DNA from: Pseudomonas sp. FP198
GTDB lineage: Bacteria > Pseudomonadota > Gammaproteobacteria > Pseudomonadales > Pseudomonadaceae
DNA length: 64,000 bases
Assembly: GCF_030687895.1 (NCBI RefSeq)
Contig: NZ_CP117452.1
Span: 1,257,501-1,321,500 of the forward strand
Reading direction: 5' to 3'
Part shown: piece by piece, positions 19,843-38,707 of the stretch
Position numbering within the stretch: position 1 is the stretch's first letter
Layout: each line of letters starts with the position of its first letter
Notes under the pieces: generated by a model
The model's input: the letters and a program-made list of their open reading frames with translations, nothing else
The model's database searches: none
What the model was told of the DNA's origin: nothing
Position numbers and translations under genes: made by a program

Positions 19843-20898
19843 ATGACAGCGACTATCAAGCTCGGCCAGTTGGCCGAGTTCCTCGGCGCCACCCTGCGTG
19901 GCGACCCGGAGAAGGTCATCACTGGGCTAGCCACTTTGCAAGAGGCTGGCCCAGCTCAGTTGAGCTTCCTGGCAAATCCTCAATATCGCAAATACCTGGC
20001 TGATAGCCGGGCTGCCGCGCTGTTGCTCAAGGCCGGTGATGCCGAAGGGTTTGCCGGTGATTCGCTGATCGTGGCCGACCCCTACCTTGCGTATGCGCGG
20101 ATTTCCCATCTGTTCGATCCCAAGCCCAAGTCGGCTGCCGGTATTCACCCGACTGCAGTGATCGCGGCGGACGCCGTGGTGGATCCCTCGGCCAGCGTTG
20201 GCCCGTTTGTCGTGATTGAAAACGCGGCCCGGATTGGCGCCGGCGTGACGCTGGGCGCCCATTGCTTCATCGGCGCGCGCTGCGAGATCGGCGAAGGTGG
20301 CTGGCTGGCGCCCCGGGTGACGCTGTATCACGATGTGCGCATCGGCAAGCGGGTAGTGATCCAGTCTGGCGCAGTGCTCGGTGGCGAAGGCTTCGGTTTT
20401 GCCAATGAGAAAGGCGTCTGGCAAAAGATTGCCCAGATCGGTGGCGTAACCGTCGGCGATGACGTGGAGATTGGCGTCAACACCGCCATCGACCGTGGCG
20501 CGCTGGCCGATACGGTCATTGGCAATGGCGTCAAGCTCGACAATCAGATCCAGATCGCCCACAACGTCCAGGTCGGTGACCACACCGCCATGGCCGCCTG
20601 CGTGGGCATCTCCGGCAGTACCAAAATCGGCAAGCACTGCATGCTCGCCGGTGGCGTGGGCCTGGTGGGCCATATCGATATCTGTGACAACGTGTTCCTG
20701 ACCGGGATGACCATGGTGACCCACTCGATTACCGAGCCGGGTGCCTATTCTTCCGGCACAGCCATGCAACCGGCTGCCGAGTGGCGCAAGAGCGCGGCGC
20801 GTATCCGCCAGCTCGACGACATCGCGCGGCGCCTCAAGCAGGTGGAAAAGCGTGTAGGGGACGTGACCCCTGGCGGTAATGCTTCATCAGATGGCTGA
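19843..20898 (+). CDS. lpxD: UDP-3-O-(3-hydroxyacyl)glucosamine N-acyltransferase
   Basis: LpxD adds the second 3-hydroxyacyl chain, from acyl-ACP, to the lipid A precursor. The 351-residue protein has an N-terminal uridine-binding domain (to about 100), a left-handed beta-helix of hexapeptide repeats, and a short C-terminal helix. The catalytic histidine is in [10 protein letters not shown] at about residue 240. It follows skp by 3 bp and precedes fabZ across 111 bp, in the standard lipid A cluster. Confidence 0.97.
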   Translation: MTATIKLGQLAEFLGATLRGDPEKVITGLATLQEAGPAQLSFLANPQYRKYLADSRAAALLLKAGDAEGFAGDSLIVADPYLAYARISHLFDPKPKSAAGIHPTAVIAADAVVDPSASVGPFVVIENAARIGAGVTLGAHCFIGARCEIGEGGWLAPRVTLYHDVRIGKRVVIQSGAVLGGEGFGFANEKGVWQKIAQIGGVTVGDDVEIGVNTAIDRGALADTVIGNGVKLDNQIQIAHNVQVGDHTAMAACVGISGSTKIGKHCMLAGGVGLVGHIDICDNVFLTGMTMVTHSITEPGAYSSGTAMQPAAEWRKSAARIRQLDDIARRLKQVEKRVGDVTPGGNASSDG

Positions 20899-21009
20899 TA
20901 CCATTTCCATATCAAGTGTGCACAGCCGCTAGGCCCTGGCCTCCTTGATTTGCTAGCGGGGTGCGCGTCAATCGTGCGCTCCCAATCTTTACATAGGCTT
21001 CCCCCCGAA

Positions 21010-21450
21010 ATGATGGACATCAACGAGATTCGCGAATACCTGCCTCACCGTTACCCGTTCCTGCTGGTGGATCGGGTCGTGGACCTGGATGTTGAAGGCA
21101 AGCGCATTCGCGCCTACAAGAATGTCAGCATCAACGAACCCTTCTTCAATGGTCACTTCCCCGCGCATCCAATCATGCCGGGCGTATTGATCATCGAGGC
21201 GATGGCTCAGGCTGCCGGGATCCTTGGTTTCAAAATGCTCGACGTGAAGCCCGCCGACGGCACGCTTTACTACTTTGTTGGCTCCGACAAGCTGCGCTTC
21301 CGCCAGCCGGTCACTCCGGGCGATCAGTTGATCCTCGAAGCCAAGTTCATCAGTTGCAAGCGCCAGATCTGGAAATTCGAATGCCAGGCTTCGGTCGATG
21401 GCAAGCCGGTCTGCTCCGCTGAAATCATCTGCGCGGAACGCAAGCTATGA
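21010..21450 (+). CDS. fabZ: 3-hydroxyacyl-[acyl-carrier-protein] dehydratase FabZ
   Basis: FabZ dehydrates 3-hydroxyacyl-ACP in fatty acid elongation and so competes with LpxA and LpxD for 3-hydroxyacyl-ACP. The 146-residue hot-dog-fold protein has catalytic His49 in [13 protein letters not shown] and Glu63 in [10 protein letters not shown]. The ATG at 21010 gives [17 protein letters not shown], the usual Pseudomonas start; a second ATG follows at 21013. An in-frame start at 20950 would add 20 unlikely residues. Its stop overlaps lpxA (ATGA). Confidence 0.97.
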   Translation: MMDINEIREYLPHRYPFLLVDRVVDLDVEGKRIRAYKNVSINEPFFNGHFPAHPIMPGVLIIEAMAQAAGILGFKMLDVKPADGTLYYFVGSDKLRFRQPVTPGDQLILEAKFISCKRQIWKFECQASVDGKPVCSAEIICAERKL

Positions 21451-22223
21451 GTTTGATTGACCCTCGCGCAATCATCGATCCGACGGCCGTATTGGCCGCC
21501 GATGTCGAGGTTGGCCCTTGGTCGATCATCGGCGCAGGTGTGGAAATCGGCGAGGGCACGGTGATCGGGCCCCATGTGATCCTCAAGGGGCCGACCCGGA
21601 TCGGCCGGCACAACCGCATCTACCAGTTCTCATCGGTAGGCGAGGACACGCCCGACCTCAAGTACAAAGGTGAAGAAACCCGCCTGGTGATTGGCGATCA
21701 CAATGTGATCCGCGAAGGTGTGACGATTCACCGTGGCACCGTCCAGGACCGTTCCGAAACGACGCTGGGCGACCATAACCTGATCATGGCCTATGCCCAC
21801 ATCGGCCACGACAGTGTCATCGGCAACCATTGCATCCTGGTCAACAACACCGCGTTGGCCGGTCATGTGCACGTGGATGACTGGGCGATCCTGTCCGGTT
21901 TCACCCTGGTCCACCAGTATTGCCACATTGGCGCCCATAGCTTCTCCGGCATGGGCACCGCCATCGGCAAGGACGTCCCTGCCTATGTCACGGTGTTCGG
22001 CAATCCGGCCGAAGCTCGCAGCATGAACTTCGAAGGCATGCGTCGGCGTGGTTTCAGCGAAGAGGCCATAACTGCCCTGCGTCGCGCCTACAAGGTTGTG
22101 TATCGCCAGGGCCTGACGGTCGAGCAGGCGCTCGCCGAACTGGCCGAGGCAGCCGCACAGTTTCCGGAAGTCGCGATTTTCCGCGACTCCATCCAGTCTT
22201 CGACCCGTGGCATCACCCGCTGA
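21447..22223 (+). CDS. lpxA: UDP-N-acetylglucosamine O-acyltransferase
   Basis: LpxA acylates UDP-GlcNAc at the 3-OH, the first step of lipid A synthesis. The 258-residue protein is built of hexapeptide repeats (left-handed beta-helix) with a helical C-terminal domain. The catalytic histidine is in [12 protein letters not shown] at about residue 121. It overlaps fabZ by 4 bp and is followed 2 bp later by lpxB, consistent with tight co-expression. Confidence 0.97.
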   Translation: MSLIDPRAIIDPTAVLAADVEVGPWSIIGAGVEIGEGTVIGPHVILKGPTRIGRHNRIYQFSSVGEDTPDLKYKGEETRLVIGDHNVIREGVTIHRGTVQDRSETTLGDHNLIMAYAHIGHDSVIGNHCILVNNTALAGHVHVDDWAILSGFTLVHQYCHIGAHSFSGMGTAIGKDVPAYVTVFGNPAEARSMNFEGMRRRGFSEEAITALRRAYKVVYRQGLTVEQALAELAEAAAQFPEVAIFRDSIQSSTRGITR

Positions 22224-22225
22224 CC

Positions 22226-23356
22226 ATGGCTAACCTGCGTATCGCACTGGTGGCGGGCGAAGCGTCCGGTGACATCCTGGGCGCCGGCCTGATGCGCGCG
22301 CTCAAGGCGCAGCACCCGGCGGTCGAGTTTATCGGCGTGGGTGGGCCATTGATGGAAGCCGAGGGACTGGTCTCCTACTTCCCGATGGAGCGCCTGTCGG
22401 TGATGGGGCTGGTGGAAGTGCTCGGCCGCTTGCGTGAGCTGCTGGCCCGGCGCAAGAAGCTGATCCAGACGCTGATCGAAGAAAAACCGGATGTGTTCAT
22501 CGGTATCGATGCGCCGGATTTCACCCTCAATATCGAACTCAAGCTGCGCCAGGCCGGGATCAAGACGGTGCATTACGTCAGCCCGTCGGTCTGGGCCTGG
22601 CGACAGAAGCGCGTGTTGAAGATTCGCGAGGGCTGCGACCTGATGCTTACGCTGCTGCCGTTCGAAGCCCGGTTCTACGAAGAAAAAGGCGTGCCCGTGC
22701 GATTTGTCGGTCACACCCTGGCCGACACCATTCCCCTGGAGGCGGACCGCGAGGCGGCTCGCCAGGGGCTGGGCCTCGCCGCGGGGCCGCTGGTGGCGTT
22801 GATGCCGGGGAGCCGAGGCGGCGAAGTGAGTCGCCTGGGCGGGTTGTTCTTCGACGCCGCCGAGCGTCTGCGGGCGATGCGTCCGGACGTACGATTCATC
22901 TTGCCGTGCGCCAGTCCACAGCGGCGGGTCCAGCTCGAGGCGCTCCTGGCCGATCGCGATTTGCCGGTCACGCTGCTCGACGGCCAATCCCATCAAGCGC
23001 TGGCGGCCTGCGATGCCGTGCTGATTGCTTCCGGCACCGCTACCCTTGAGGCATTGTTGTACAAGCGCCCGATGGTGGTTGCCTATCGCCTGGCGCCGTT
23101 GACGTTCTGGATTCTCAAACGCATGGTCAAGAGCCCTTACGTTTCCCTGCCGAACCTGCTGGCCCAGCGCCTGCTGGTGCCTGAACTGCTGCAGGATGAC
23201 GCGACCGCCGAGTCCCTGGCCAGCACGCTTTTGCCGTTGATCGATGGCGGCGAGGAACAGACCCGGGGCTTTGACGAAATCCACCGTACCTTGCGTCGCG
23301 ATGCCTCCAACCAGGCAGCAGACGCGGTACTGACCTTGATCGGCGCCAGACGATGA
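22226..23356 (+). CDS. lpxB: Lipid A disaccharide synthase
   Basis: LpxB, a GT19 glycosyltransferase, condenses UDP-2,3-diacylglucosamine with lipid X to form the lipid A disaccharide. The 376-residue protein begins with [17 protein letters not shown] near residues 10-26, and has [17 protein letters not shown] and the C-terminal [10 protein letters not shown] typical of the family. It is a peripheral inner-membrane enzyme. Its end overlaps rnhB by 4 bp (ATGA). Confidence 0.97.
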   Translation: MANLRIALVAGEASGDILGAGLMRALKAQHPAVEFIGVGGPLMEAEGLVSYFPMERLSVMGLVEVLGRLRELLARRKKLIQTLIEEKPDVFIGIDAPDFTLNIELKLRQAGIKTVHYVSPSVWAWRQKRVLKIREGCDLMLTLLPFEARFYEEKGVPVRFVGHTLADTIPLEADREAARQGLGLAAGPLVALMPGSRGGEVSRLGGLFFDAAERLRAMRPDVRFILPCASPQRRVQLEALLADRDLPVTLLDGQSHQALAACDAVLIASGTATLEALLYKRPMVVAYRLAPLTFWILKRMVKSPYVSLPNLLAQRLLVPELLQDDATAESLASTLLPLIDGGEEQTRGFDEIHRTLRRDASNQAADAVLTLIGARR

Positions 23357-24012
23357 GCAACGTGAAGCTGCAGATGGGCCTGGATTTCAACCTGGTCGCC
23401 GAAGTCGAAGAGTTGGTCGCGGGTGTCGATGAGGTGGGCCGTGGCCCGTTGTGCGGTGCGGTGGTGACGGCGGCGGTGATCCTCGATCCGAAGCGGCCGA
23501 TCCTGGGGCTCGATGACTCCAAGAAGCTCACCGAGGCCCGGCGTGAAAAACTCTACGACGAGATCTGCGAAAAAGCCTTGAGCTGGTGCATTGCCCGGGC
23601 CGAGGTCGAAGAAATCGACGAGTTGAACATCCTGCACGCCACCATGCTGGCGATGCAGCGGGCGGTACACGGCCTGCACATCACACCGAAGCTGGCGATG
23701 ATCGACGGCAACCGTTGCCCCCAGCTGTCGATGCGCGCTGAAGCGGTCATCCAGGGCGACGGCAAGGTGCCGGCTATCGCAGCGGCGTCGATTCTGGCCA
23801 AGGTCAGCCGCGACCGGGAAATGGCCGCGTTCGAATTGATCTACCCGGGCTATGGCATCGGCAGCCACAAGGGCTATCCGACCCCCGTTCATCTGGAAGC
23901 CTTGGCGCGCCTCGGGCCGACGCCCATCCACCGGCGCTCGTTCGCCCCGGTGCGGCTGGCCTATGAAGCTCGCGAAGGCTTGATTGTGAGTAGTCAGGCT
24001 CTGGTTTCCTGA
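23353..24012 (+). CDS. rnhB: Ribonuclease HII
   Basis: RNase HII removes ribonucleotides and RNA from RNA-DNA hybrids. The 219-residue protein has the catalytic Asp26-Glu27 pair in [12 protein letters not shown], a third acidic residue in MIDGN near 118 and a fourth in SRDREM near 154. The 23353 start overlaps the lpxB stop. A second in-frame ATG at 23374 begins at MGLDFNL, close to the P. aeruginosa start, so the true N-terminus may be seven residues shorter. Confidence 0.95.
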   Translation: MSNVKLQMGLDFNLVAEVEELVAGVDEVGRGPLCGAVVTAAVILDPKRPILGLDDSKKLTEARREKLYDEICEKALSWCIARAEVEEIDELNILHATMLAMQRAVHGLHITPKLAMIDGNRCPQLSMRAEAVIQGDGKVPAIAAASILAKVSRDREMAAFELIYPGYGIGSHKGYPTPVHLEALARLGPTPIHRRSFAPVRLAYEAREGLIVSSQALVS

Positions 24013-24056
24013 TGCAGGCCTTTGTCAGGCTGACCGCTCATGGCTGATGTTTTACC

Positions 24057-24090
24057 CAAGGCCCGGTACAATCCGGGCCTTGTTGTTTTC
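24057..24090 (+). terminator. Rho-independent terminator after rnhB
   Basis: A 10-bp stem CAAGGCCCGG/CCGGGCCTTG with a six-base loop is followed by TTGTTTT. It marks the end of the envelope-biogenesis operon before dnaE, which starts 22 bp further on. Confidence 0.8.
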
Positions 24091-24111
24091 ATGACTTAAC
24101 GCAGGATCACT

Positions 24112-27633
<3,522 letters not shown>

Positions 27634-27782
27634 CGGCCAGGGGCCACTCCTGAACCTGGAGCGCCCCTGACCTCGACTCGAATTTTTAATCTCGACCTGA
27701 ACGCGCCTCTCCCTTAAGGTAGGCGCGAATAGACAACCGGCCGGCCCAAGCTCACTTGGACGTCGACCCAAGACGGACGCCT

Positions 27783-28730
27783 ATGAACCCGAATTTTCTA
27801 GATTTCGAACAGCCGATCGCCGACCTTCAAGCCAAGATCGAAGAGTTGCGCTTGGTCGGTAACGACAATTCGCTGAATATCGGCGATGAAATCTCTCGGC
27901 TGCAGGACAAAAGCCGCACGCTGACCGAGGACATCTTCGGCAAGCTGACCAGCTGGCAGATCGCGCGTCTGGCGCGGCATCCGCGTCGTCCCTACACCCT
28001 GGACTACATTGAACACATCTTCACCGAGTTCGATGAACTTCACGGCGACCGTCACTTCTCCGATGACGCCGCGATCGTCGGCGGTGTCGCCCGTCTGGAT
28101 GACCAGCCGGTGATGATCATCGGCCACCAGAAAGGCCGCGAAGTGCGCGAGAAAGTACGCCGCAACTTCGGCATGCCGCGTCCGGAAGGCTACCGCAAGG
28201 CCTGCCGCCTGATGGAAATGGCCGAGCGCTTCAAGATGCCGATCCTGACGTTCATCGACACGCCGGGCGCCTACCCGGGTATCGACGCCGAAGAGCGCAA
28301 CCAGAGCGAAGCGATTGCCTGGAACCTGCGCGTGATGGCTCGCCTGAAGACCCCGATCATCGCTACCGTGATCGGCGAAGGCGGTTCCGGCGGGGCGTTG
28401 GCCATCGGCGTCTGCGACCAGTTGAACATGCTGCAATATTCCACTTACGCGGTGATCTCGCCGGAAGGCTGCGCCTCGATCCTGTGGAAAACCGCCGAGA
28501 AGGCACCGGACGCCGCGGAAGCCATGGGCATCACCGCCGAACGCCTGAAGGGCCTGGGTATCGTCGACAAGGTGATCAGCGAGCCAGTGGGCGGCGCCCA
28601 TCGCGACCCGGTCGCGGCCGCAGCGCTGATTCGCGCGGAGCTGAGCTCCCAGCTGTCGATGCTCAAGAACTTCGATAACGACGCGCTGCTGGCGCGTCGC
28701 TACGAGCGGTTGATGAGCTACGGTCTCTGA
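27783..28730 (+). CDS. accA: Acetyl-CoA carboxylase carboxyltransferase subunit alpha
   Basis: AccA with AccD transfers the carboxyl group from carboxybiotin to acetyl-CoA, giving malonyl-CoA. The 315-residue protein begins [22 protein letters not shown] and contains the crotonase-fold segments [11 protein letters not shown] and [15 protein letters not shown], which form the oxyanion and CoA site. The ATG at 27783 gives the family start; an in-frame start 27 bp upstream is rejected. The 149 bp upstream of it holds no gene. It stands between dnaE and tilS, as usual. Confidence 0.97.
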   Translation: MNPNFLDFEQPIADLQAKIEELRLVGNDNSLNIGDEISRLQDKSRTLTEDIFGKLTSWQIARLARHPRRPYTLDYIEHIFTEFDELHGDRHFSDDAAIVGGVARLDDQPVMIIGHQKGREVREKVRRNFGMPRPEGYRKACRLMEMAERFKMPILTFIDTPGAYPGIDAEERNQSEAIAWNLRVMARLKTPIIATVIGEGGSGGALAIGVCDQLNMLQYSTYAVISPEGCASILWKTAEKAPDAAEAMGITAERLKGLGIVDKVISEPVGGAHRDPVAAAALIRAELSSQLSMLKNFDNDALLARRYERLMSYGL

Positions 28731-28747
28731 TCCGACTGCAACACCCA

Positions 28748-28838
28748 TGTGGGAGCGAGCCTGCTCGCGAAAGCGGATTGACATTCAACAGATGAGTTGA
28801 CTGATACACCGCCATCGCGAGCAAGCTCGCTCCCACAT
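28748..28838. repeat. REPIN
   Basis: Two REP units in opposite orientation (TGTGGGAGCGAGCCTGCTCG on the left, CGCGAGCAAGCTCGCTCCCA on the right) flank a spacer of about 45 bp between accA and tilS. Confidence 0.88.
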
Positions 28839-28863
28839 TTGCTTTGTGTGAAGGCCAGTTTCC

Positions 28864-30192
28864 ATGAATCAACCCACCATTGACCTGACGGCCCGGCTCC
28901 TCACCCAGCTATCCCCCTGGCGCAACGCCGCCACCTGGCGCATCGCTTTCTCCGGTGGCCTCGATTCCACTGTCCTGTTGCATCTGCTCACGACCCTTTC
29001 GAAAAACCATTCGTTGCCTGCGCTGAGCGCCATTCACGTCCATCACGGCCTCCAGGCTGTGGCCGATGCCTGGCCTGAACATTGTCGTCGGGTTTGCGCA
29101 GCCCTTGGCGTGCCTCTGGAGGTGGTCTGTGTGCAAGTCCGCCCCGGCGCCAGCATCGAACGAGCCGCCCGTGACGCGCGTTATGCGGCGTTCATTGCCG
29201 CGACGCAGGGCAACGAAGTGTTGCTCACAGGCCAGCATCGCGATGATCAGGCAGAAACCTTGTTGTTTCGTTTGCTGCGCGGGGCAGGGGCGAGGGGCTT
29301 GGCGGCGATGCCCCGGCAGCGAGCCTTGGGCCAGGGGCATTTACTGCGGCCATTGCTCGACGTGTCCCGGGCAGAGTTGGAAAACTACGCGGCGGAGCAA
29401 GGCCTGGACTGGATCGAGGATCCCTCCAACGACGATCTCCGGTACGCGCGCAATTACCTGCGCCAGCGGGTCTTCCCAGTGTTGTCCGCGCAGTGGCCCC
29501 AAGCGTCGTTGACCCTGGCCCGCAGCGCCGCGCATTTGAGCGAGGCCCAGGGCTTGCTGGACGAGCTGGCGCAGTTCGATCTGCACCGCGCCCGCCCGCC
29601 GGGCGCATTCGACTGGCTCGGGCTGCAGTCACTGGAACTGGCGCCATTGCGGGCCCTCTCGCCGGCTCGCCAGCGCAATGCGCTGAGTCACTGGCTGGCG
29701 CCGCTGACGAGCCTTCCCGACAGCGATCATTGGGTCGGCTGGGACTCACTGCGTGACGCGCAAGAGGACGCCCGCCCGATCTGGCGACTGGCCGGCGGCG
29801 AATTGCACCGGGCCGGCGGAAGAGTCTGGTGGTTATCCGACCACTGGCTGCGTCCGGTCTCGGGCTCGGTAGCCTGGGCGCGGGTTGATCAGCCCTTGTC
29901 ATTGCCCGATAACGGCAGGGTGATCCTGCGCGGCAAGGGCCCCATCGGTCCACTCTGTGTTCGTTATCGCCAAGGCGGCGAAGTGCTGGACGTCCCCGGC
30001 CGGGGTCACCGTGATCTCAAGCGCCTGCTCAATGAAAGCGGCCTGCCGGCGTTCGTCCGCGGTCGATTGCCGCTGCTTTATCAAGGTGAACAATTATTGG
30101 CGGTGGCCAATCTGGCCGGGCTCGACGCGCAGGCTGGTGGCAGTTGGCAATTGATCTGGACGCCAGGAAGCCAAGATCTGGGTTTGAGCTGA
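28864..30192 (+). CDS. tilS: tRNA(Ile) lysidine synthetase
   Basis: TilS attaches lysine to C34 of the CAU-anticodon tRNA(Ile), changing it to read AUA. The 442-residue protein has the PP-loop SGGLDST at 30-36, HVHHGLQ near 59-65 and GQHRDDQAETLLFRLLRG near 123-140. The C-terminal TilS domain contains RGHRDLKRLLNE near 380-391. It is essential where no UAU-anticodon tRNA exists. The gene sits between accA and pyrG; a REPIN lies just upstream. Confidence 0.95.
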   Translation: MNQPTIDLTARLLTQLSPWRNAATWRIAFSGGLDSTVLLHLLTTLSKNHSLPALSAIHVHHGLQAVADAWPEHCRRVCAALGVPLEVVCVQVRPGASIERAARDARYAAFIAATQGNEVLLTGQHRDDQAETLLFRLLRGAGARGLAAMPRQRALGQGHLLRPLLDVSRAELENYAAEQGLDWIEDPSNDDLRYARNYLRQRVFPVLSAQWPQASLTLARSAAHLSEAQGLLDELAQFDLHRARPPGAFDWLGLQSLELAPLRALSPARQRNALSHWLAPLTSLPDSDHWVGWDSLRDAQEDARPIWRLAGGELHRAGGRVWWLSDHWLRPVSGSVAWARVDQPLSLPDNGRVILRGKGPIGPLCVRYRQGGEVLDVPGRGHRDLKRLLNESGLPAFVRGRLPLLYQGEQLLAVANLAGLDAQAGGSWQLIWTPGSQDLGLS

Positions 30193-32948
<2,756 letters not shown>

Positions 32949-33051
32949 CACGGCTTTCTCCGGTAAAGTACCGCTCGATAAACGCTCTGGCCTGCGGGCC
33001 GGGCGTTATCGTCGGCGAGCCTGCCCGCTGCTCTGTACCCGCCGACGGTAA

Positions 33052-34392
<1,341 letters not shown>

Positions 34393-34474
34393 GCGGTAAA
34401 TGGTAAAAAGACAGCGGATTGTGTCGCAAAGGTCGCCAAGGCGACGGTTTTGCCTCTAATCTGATGCCTTATCA

Positions 34475-34507
34475 AGCACAAGCCTGGATTTTCCAGGCTT
34501 CGTGCTA
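34475..34507 (+). terminator. Strong hairpin between eno and ftsB
   Basis: AGCAC...AGCCTGGA pairs with TCCAGGCT...GTGCT around a TTT loop, with one interruption, 83 bp after the eno stop. There is no following U-tract, so it may be a transcript-end stabiliser or processing site rather than a strict intrinsic terminator. Confidence 0.5.
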
Positions 34508-34560
34508 TCAGACCTTCAAGTTTGGCATGGCGGTCTTTTTTCACTGGATACTGATATTCG

Positions 34561-34839
34561 ATGCGCAGTCCCAATTGGTTGTTTCTTGTCTTGCTTCTCT
34601 TGCTGGCCGGCTTGCAGTACCGCCTGTGGGTGGGTAACGGCAGCCTGGCGCAAGTGGCCGACCTGACTCAGCAAATTGCCGACCAGCATGCTGAAAACGA
34701 GGCGCTGCTGGAGCGTAACCGGGTAATGGACGCCGAAGTGACAGAGCTGAAAAAAGGCATGGAAACCGTTGAAGAGCGGGCTCGACATGAGCTGGGCATG
34801 GTCAAGGAGGGCGAAACCCTCTACCAGTTGGCCCAATGA
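34561..34839 (+). CDS. ftsB: Cell division protein FtsB
   Basis: FtsB is a bitopic divisome protein that works with FtsL and FtsQ to activate septal peptidoglycan synthesis. The 92-residue protein has a short cytoplasmic end (MRSPN), one membrane segment (WLFLVLLLLLAGLQYRLWV, about 6-24) and a periplasmic leucine/isoleucine coiled coil (about 28-70). Its stop overlaps ispD (ATGA). The eno-ftsB-ispD arrangement is typical of gammaproteobacteria. Confidence 0.95.
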   Translation: MRSPNWLFLVLLLLLAGLQYRLWVGNGSLAQVADLTQQIADQHAENEALLERNRVMDAEVTELKKGMETVEERARHELGMVKEGETLYQLAQ

Positions 34840-35543
34840 GTATTCGTTTGCCGGCCTTCTGGGCCGTGATTCCTGCCGCGGGCGTTGGCGCCCGCATGGC
34901 CGCGGACCGTCCCAAGCAATATCTGCAACTGGGCGGACGTACCATTCTCGAACACAGCCTTGGCTGTTTTCTCGACCACCCAACCGTCAAGGGCGTGGTG
35001 GTCAGCGTTGCACAGGACGACCCTTACTGGCCGACACTGGCCTGCGCCAGCGATCCTCGAATCCAGCGTGTGGCCGGCGGTGAGCAGCGTTCCGATTCGG
35101 TGCTCAATGCCTTGTTGCACCTTCATGAACAAGGCGCCGACGATTTCGATTGGGTGCTGGTGCATGACGCCGCGCGGCCCAATCTGGCGCGGGGCGATCT
35201 CGACACATTGCTCCATGAGCTGGCGAACGATCCGGTCGGCGGTCTGTTGGCGGTACCGGCGCGCGATACGCTCAAGCGCGTCGACAAGCATGGCCGTGTG
35301 CTGGAAACAATCGATCGCAGCGTGATCTGGCAAGCCTACACGCCACAGATGTTCCGCCTCGGCGCCTTGCATCGGGCCCTGGCCGACAGCCTGGTGGCGG
35401 ATGCACTGATCACCGACGAAGCTTCGGCCATGGAATGGGCGGGGCAGGCGCCTCGGTTGATCGAAGGGCGATCTGACAACATCAAGGTAACCCGGCCGGA
35501 AGACCTGGAGTGGTTGCGCCAGCGTTGGGCTAATCGGCGTTGA
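34836..35543 (+). CDS. ispD: 2-C-methyl-D-erythritol 4-phosphate cytidylyltransferase
   Basis: IspD forms CDP-methylerythritol from MEP and CTP in isoprenoid synthesis. The 235-residue protein has the nucleotide-binding loop VIPAAGVGARMAADRPKQYL at the N-terminus and VLVHDAARPNLARGDL near 108-123, plus the VPARDTLKRV segment near 146. It overlaps ftsB at the start. In many relatives ispF follows directly. Here a REPIN, a LysR gene and the adhC-fghA pair separate them by about 3.1 kb. Confidence 0.96.
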   Translation: MSIRLPAFWAVIPAAGVGARMAADRPKQYLQLGGRTILEHSLGCFLDHPTVKGVVVSVAQDDPYWPTLACASDPRIQRVAGGEQRSDSVLNALLHLHEQGADDFDWVLVHDAARPNLARGDLDTLLHELANDPVGGLLAVPARDTLKRVDKHGRVLETIDRSVIWQAYTPQMFRLGALHRALADSLVADALITDEASAMEWAGQAPRLIEGRSDNIKVTRPEDLEWLRQRWANRR

Positions 35544-35570
35544 GCGCTGGAGGCGTCTTCCTGACCGTCT

Positions 35571-35661
35571 TCGCGAGCAGGCTCGCTCCCACATTGGATC
35601 TCCAGTCGCCATGAATGTTGGGTACAACCAAAAACCTCTGTGGGAGCGAGCCTGCTCGCGA
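35571..35661. repeat. REPIN
   Basis: TCGCGAGCAGGCTCGCTCCC at the left and its complement at the right flank a spacer of about 40 bp. It lies between the convergent ispD and LysR genes, overlapping neither. Confidence 0.88.
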
Positions 35662-35693
35662 TAGCAATTGCTCAGGCAACACAAAAACCACGG

Positions 35694-36590
35694 TCACCCC
35701 CGATACTCCGGCCGCTCAGCCAACCCCTCCTTCAAGTAATCCACCAACTTGCGCACCTTGGGCGACAAATGCCGTTGCTGCGGGTACAACGCCCAAACCG
35801 CTGTGTTCGGCGGTTGATGAGCCTCCAGCAAAGAGATCAGTGCACCGCTGTGCAGATGCTCAAGCACGTAATAATCCGGCAATTGGCACAAACCCACCCC
35901 TTGCAGCGCCGCATCAAGCACCGCTTGCCCACTGTTACAACGCCAGTTTCCCTGCACCCGTTGAGAAAATTCCCGCCCGTTCTGCTCCAGTTGCCAAATG
36001 TCGGAGCTGCCGATCAGGCAGTTGTGACGGCTCAGTTCCGACACACTGTGGGGCCGACCATAGCGTTCCAGATAGGACGGTGAAGCACAGAGATACATGC
36101 GCCGCGGCGCCAGGCGTGTCGCGACCAGGCGCGAGTCCTGCAGGCGGCCGAGGCGAATCGCCAGGTCCAGACTTTCGTGAACCAGGTCCAGTGGGCGATT
36201 GCTCAGTTCGATGTCTACTCGCAGTTGCGGGTACAGCCCCATGAACCGCGTCACCAGCGGCACGATAAAGCGCTCGCCGTAGGCCACGGCGCAGGTCATT
36301 CGCAGCATGCCCTTGGGTTCGCTGGTGAGATCACCCACCGCCCGCAGCGCTTCCTCGCGTCCGTCCTGCAGGCGCTGGCAATGCTGCAGAAAAGTCTGAC
36401 CAGCCTCGGTGAGGGTCACACGCCGGGTACTGCGATAGAGCAATCGTGTCTGCAGACGCTCTTCCAGCCGTACGATTTGTCGACTGATGTGCGAAGACGA
36501 AACCCCGAGGCGCTCGGCCGCCGCGGTGAACTGGCTGCATTCGGCCACGGCGACGAACTCGTCGATGCCTTCCCAGCGATTGTCATACAT
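35694..36590 (-). CDS. LysR-family transcriptional regulator
   Basis: This 298-residue LysR regulator has a winged helix-turn-helix in residues 8-67 (FVAVAECSQFTAAAERLGVS, SHISRQIVRLEERLQTRLL, RRVTLTEAG) and a periplasmic-binding-protein-like effector domain from about 95. It is divergent from adhC across 107 bp, so the likely target is the adhC-fghA formaldehyde-detoxification operon. That is an inference from position. The ligand is unknown. In the shared promoter region AATAAT and ATTATT form a spaced inverted repeat (about 36611-36641) that could be its binding site. Confidence 0.92.
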   Translation of the reverse strand: MYDNRWEGIDEFVAVAECSQFTAAAERLGVSSSHISRQIVRLEERLQTRLLYRSTRRVTLTEAGQTFLQHCQRLQDGREEALRAVGDLTSEPKGMLRMTCAVAYGERFIVPLVTRFMGLYPQLRVDIELSNRPLDLVHESLDLAIRLGRLQDSRLVATRLAPRRMYLCASPSYLERYGRPHSVSELSRHNCLIGSSDIWQLEQNGREFSQRVQGNWRCNSGQAVLDAALQGVGLCQLPDYYVLEHLHSGALISLLEAHQPPNTAVWALYPQQRHLSPKVRKLVDYLKEGLAERPEYRG

Positions 36591-36616
36591 GAAGGATTGT
36601 CCCTATACAGCAATAA

Positions 36617-37810
<1,194 letters not shown>

Positions 37811-37818
37811 GGTCGGTC

Positions 37819-38664
37819 ATGAGCCTGGAAAACATCTCCTGCCAGAAAAGCTTCGGCGGCTGGCACAAACGTTACCGTCACCGTTCCGAAGTGCTCGGTT
37901 GTGACATGGTCTTTGCCGTCTACCTGCCGCCGCAAGCCGAGCAGGGCGGCAAGCTGCCGGTGCTGTACTGGTTGTCCGGACTGACCTGCACCGATGAAAA
38001 CTTCATGCACAAGGCCGGTGCCCAGCGCATGGCCGCCGAGTTGGGGCTGATCATCGTCGCGCCGGACACCAGCCCCCGTGGCGCCGATGTGCCGGGCGAT
38101 CCGGACGGCGCCTGGGATTTCGGCCTGGGCGCGGGCTTTTATCTGAATGCCACGCAGGATCCTTGGGCGCGACACTATCGGATGCATGACTATGTGGTGC
38201 AGGAATTGCCGACGCTGGTCGAAGCGCATTTCCCTGCCTCGGATAAACGCGGCATCAGTGGTCATTCCATGGGCGGCCATGGCGCGCTGGTCTGCGCCTT
38301 GCGCAACCCAGGGCGCTACCGTTCGGTGTCGGCTTTTTCGCCGATCAACAACCCGATGGATTGTCCGTGGGGGCAGAAGGCTTTTTCCCGCTACCTGGGG
38401 GAAGACCGCTCGAAGTGGCGTGAGTGGGATGCCTGTGCATTGATTGCCGAGGCGCAGGAAAAGCTGCCACTGCTGGTGGATCAGGGTGATCGCGATGATT
38501 TCCTGGCCAATCAGCTCAAGCCCGAAGCGCTGCAGCAGGCGGCCAAAGCGGCCGGTCATCCGCTGGAGTTGCGCCTGCAACCAGGCTACGACCACAGCTA
38601 TTTCTTCATCGCCAGCTTTATTGATGAACACTTGCAGCATCATGCGCGCGCTCTGAACGCCTAA
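37819..38664 (+). CDS. fghA: S-formylglutathione hydrolase
   Basis: FghA hydrolyses S-formylglutathione to formate and glutathione, finishing glutathione-dependent formaldehyde detoxification. The 281-residue esterase-D-type alpha/beta hydrolase has the nucleophile Ser150 in GHSMGGHGA, with [12 protein letters not shown] near 51-62 forming the oxyanion region and the catalytic His in [10 protein letters not shown] near the C-terminus. The ATG at 37819 follows GAGGT; longer readings into adhC are rejected. It is co-transcribed with adhC. Confidence 0.96.
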   Translation: MSLENISCQKSFGGWHKRYRHRSEVLGCDMVFAVYLPPQAEQGGKLPVLYWLSGLTCTDENFMHKAGAQRMAAELGLIIVAPDTSPRGADVPGDPDGAWDFGLGAGFYLNATQDPWARHYRMHDYVVQELPTLVEAHFPASDKRGISGHSMGGHGALVCALRNPGRYRSVSAFSPINNPMDCPWGQKAFSRYLGEDRSKWREWDACALIAEAQEKLPLLVDQGDRDDFLANQLKPEALQQAAKAAGHPLELRLQPGYDHSYFFIASFIDEHLQHHARALNA

Positions 38665-38678
38665 TGCAGGTAGAATCA

Positions 38679-38707
38679 CGCCCTGACAAAAATCGGGGCG
38701 TTTTTTT
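38679..38707 (+). terminator. Rho-independent terminator abutting the ispF start codon
   Basis: CGCCC pairs with GGGCG around TGACAAAAATCG, followed by T7, ending on the base before the ispF ATG at 38708. It terminates adhC-fghA. Its 3' arm (GGGGCG) is also the only purine-rich stretch in range to serve as the ispF ribosome-binding site. Confidence 0.75.
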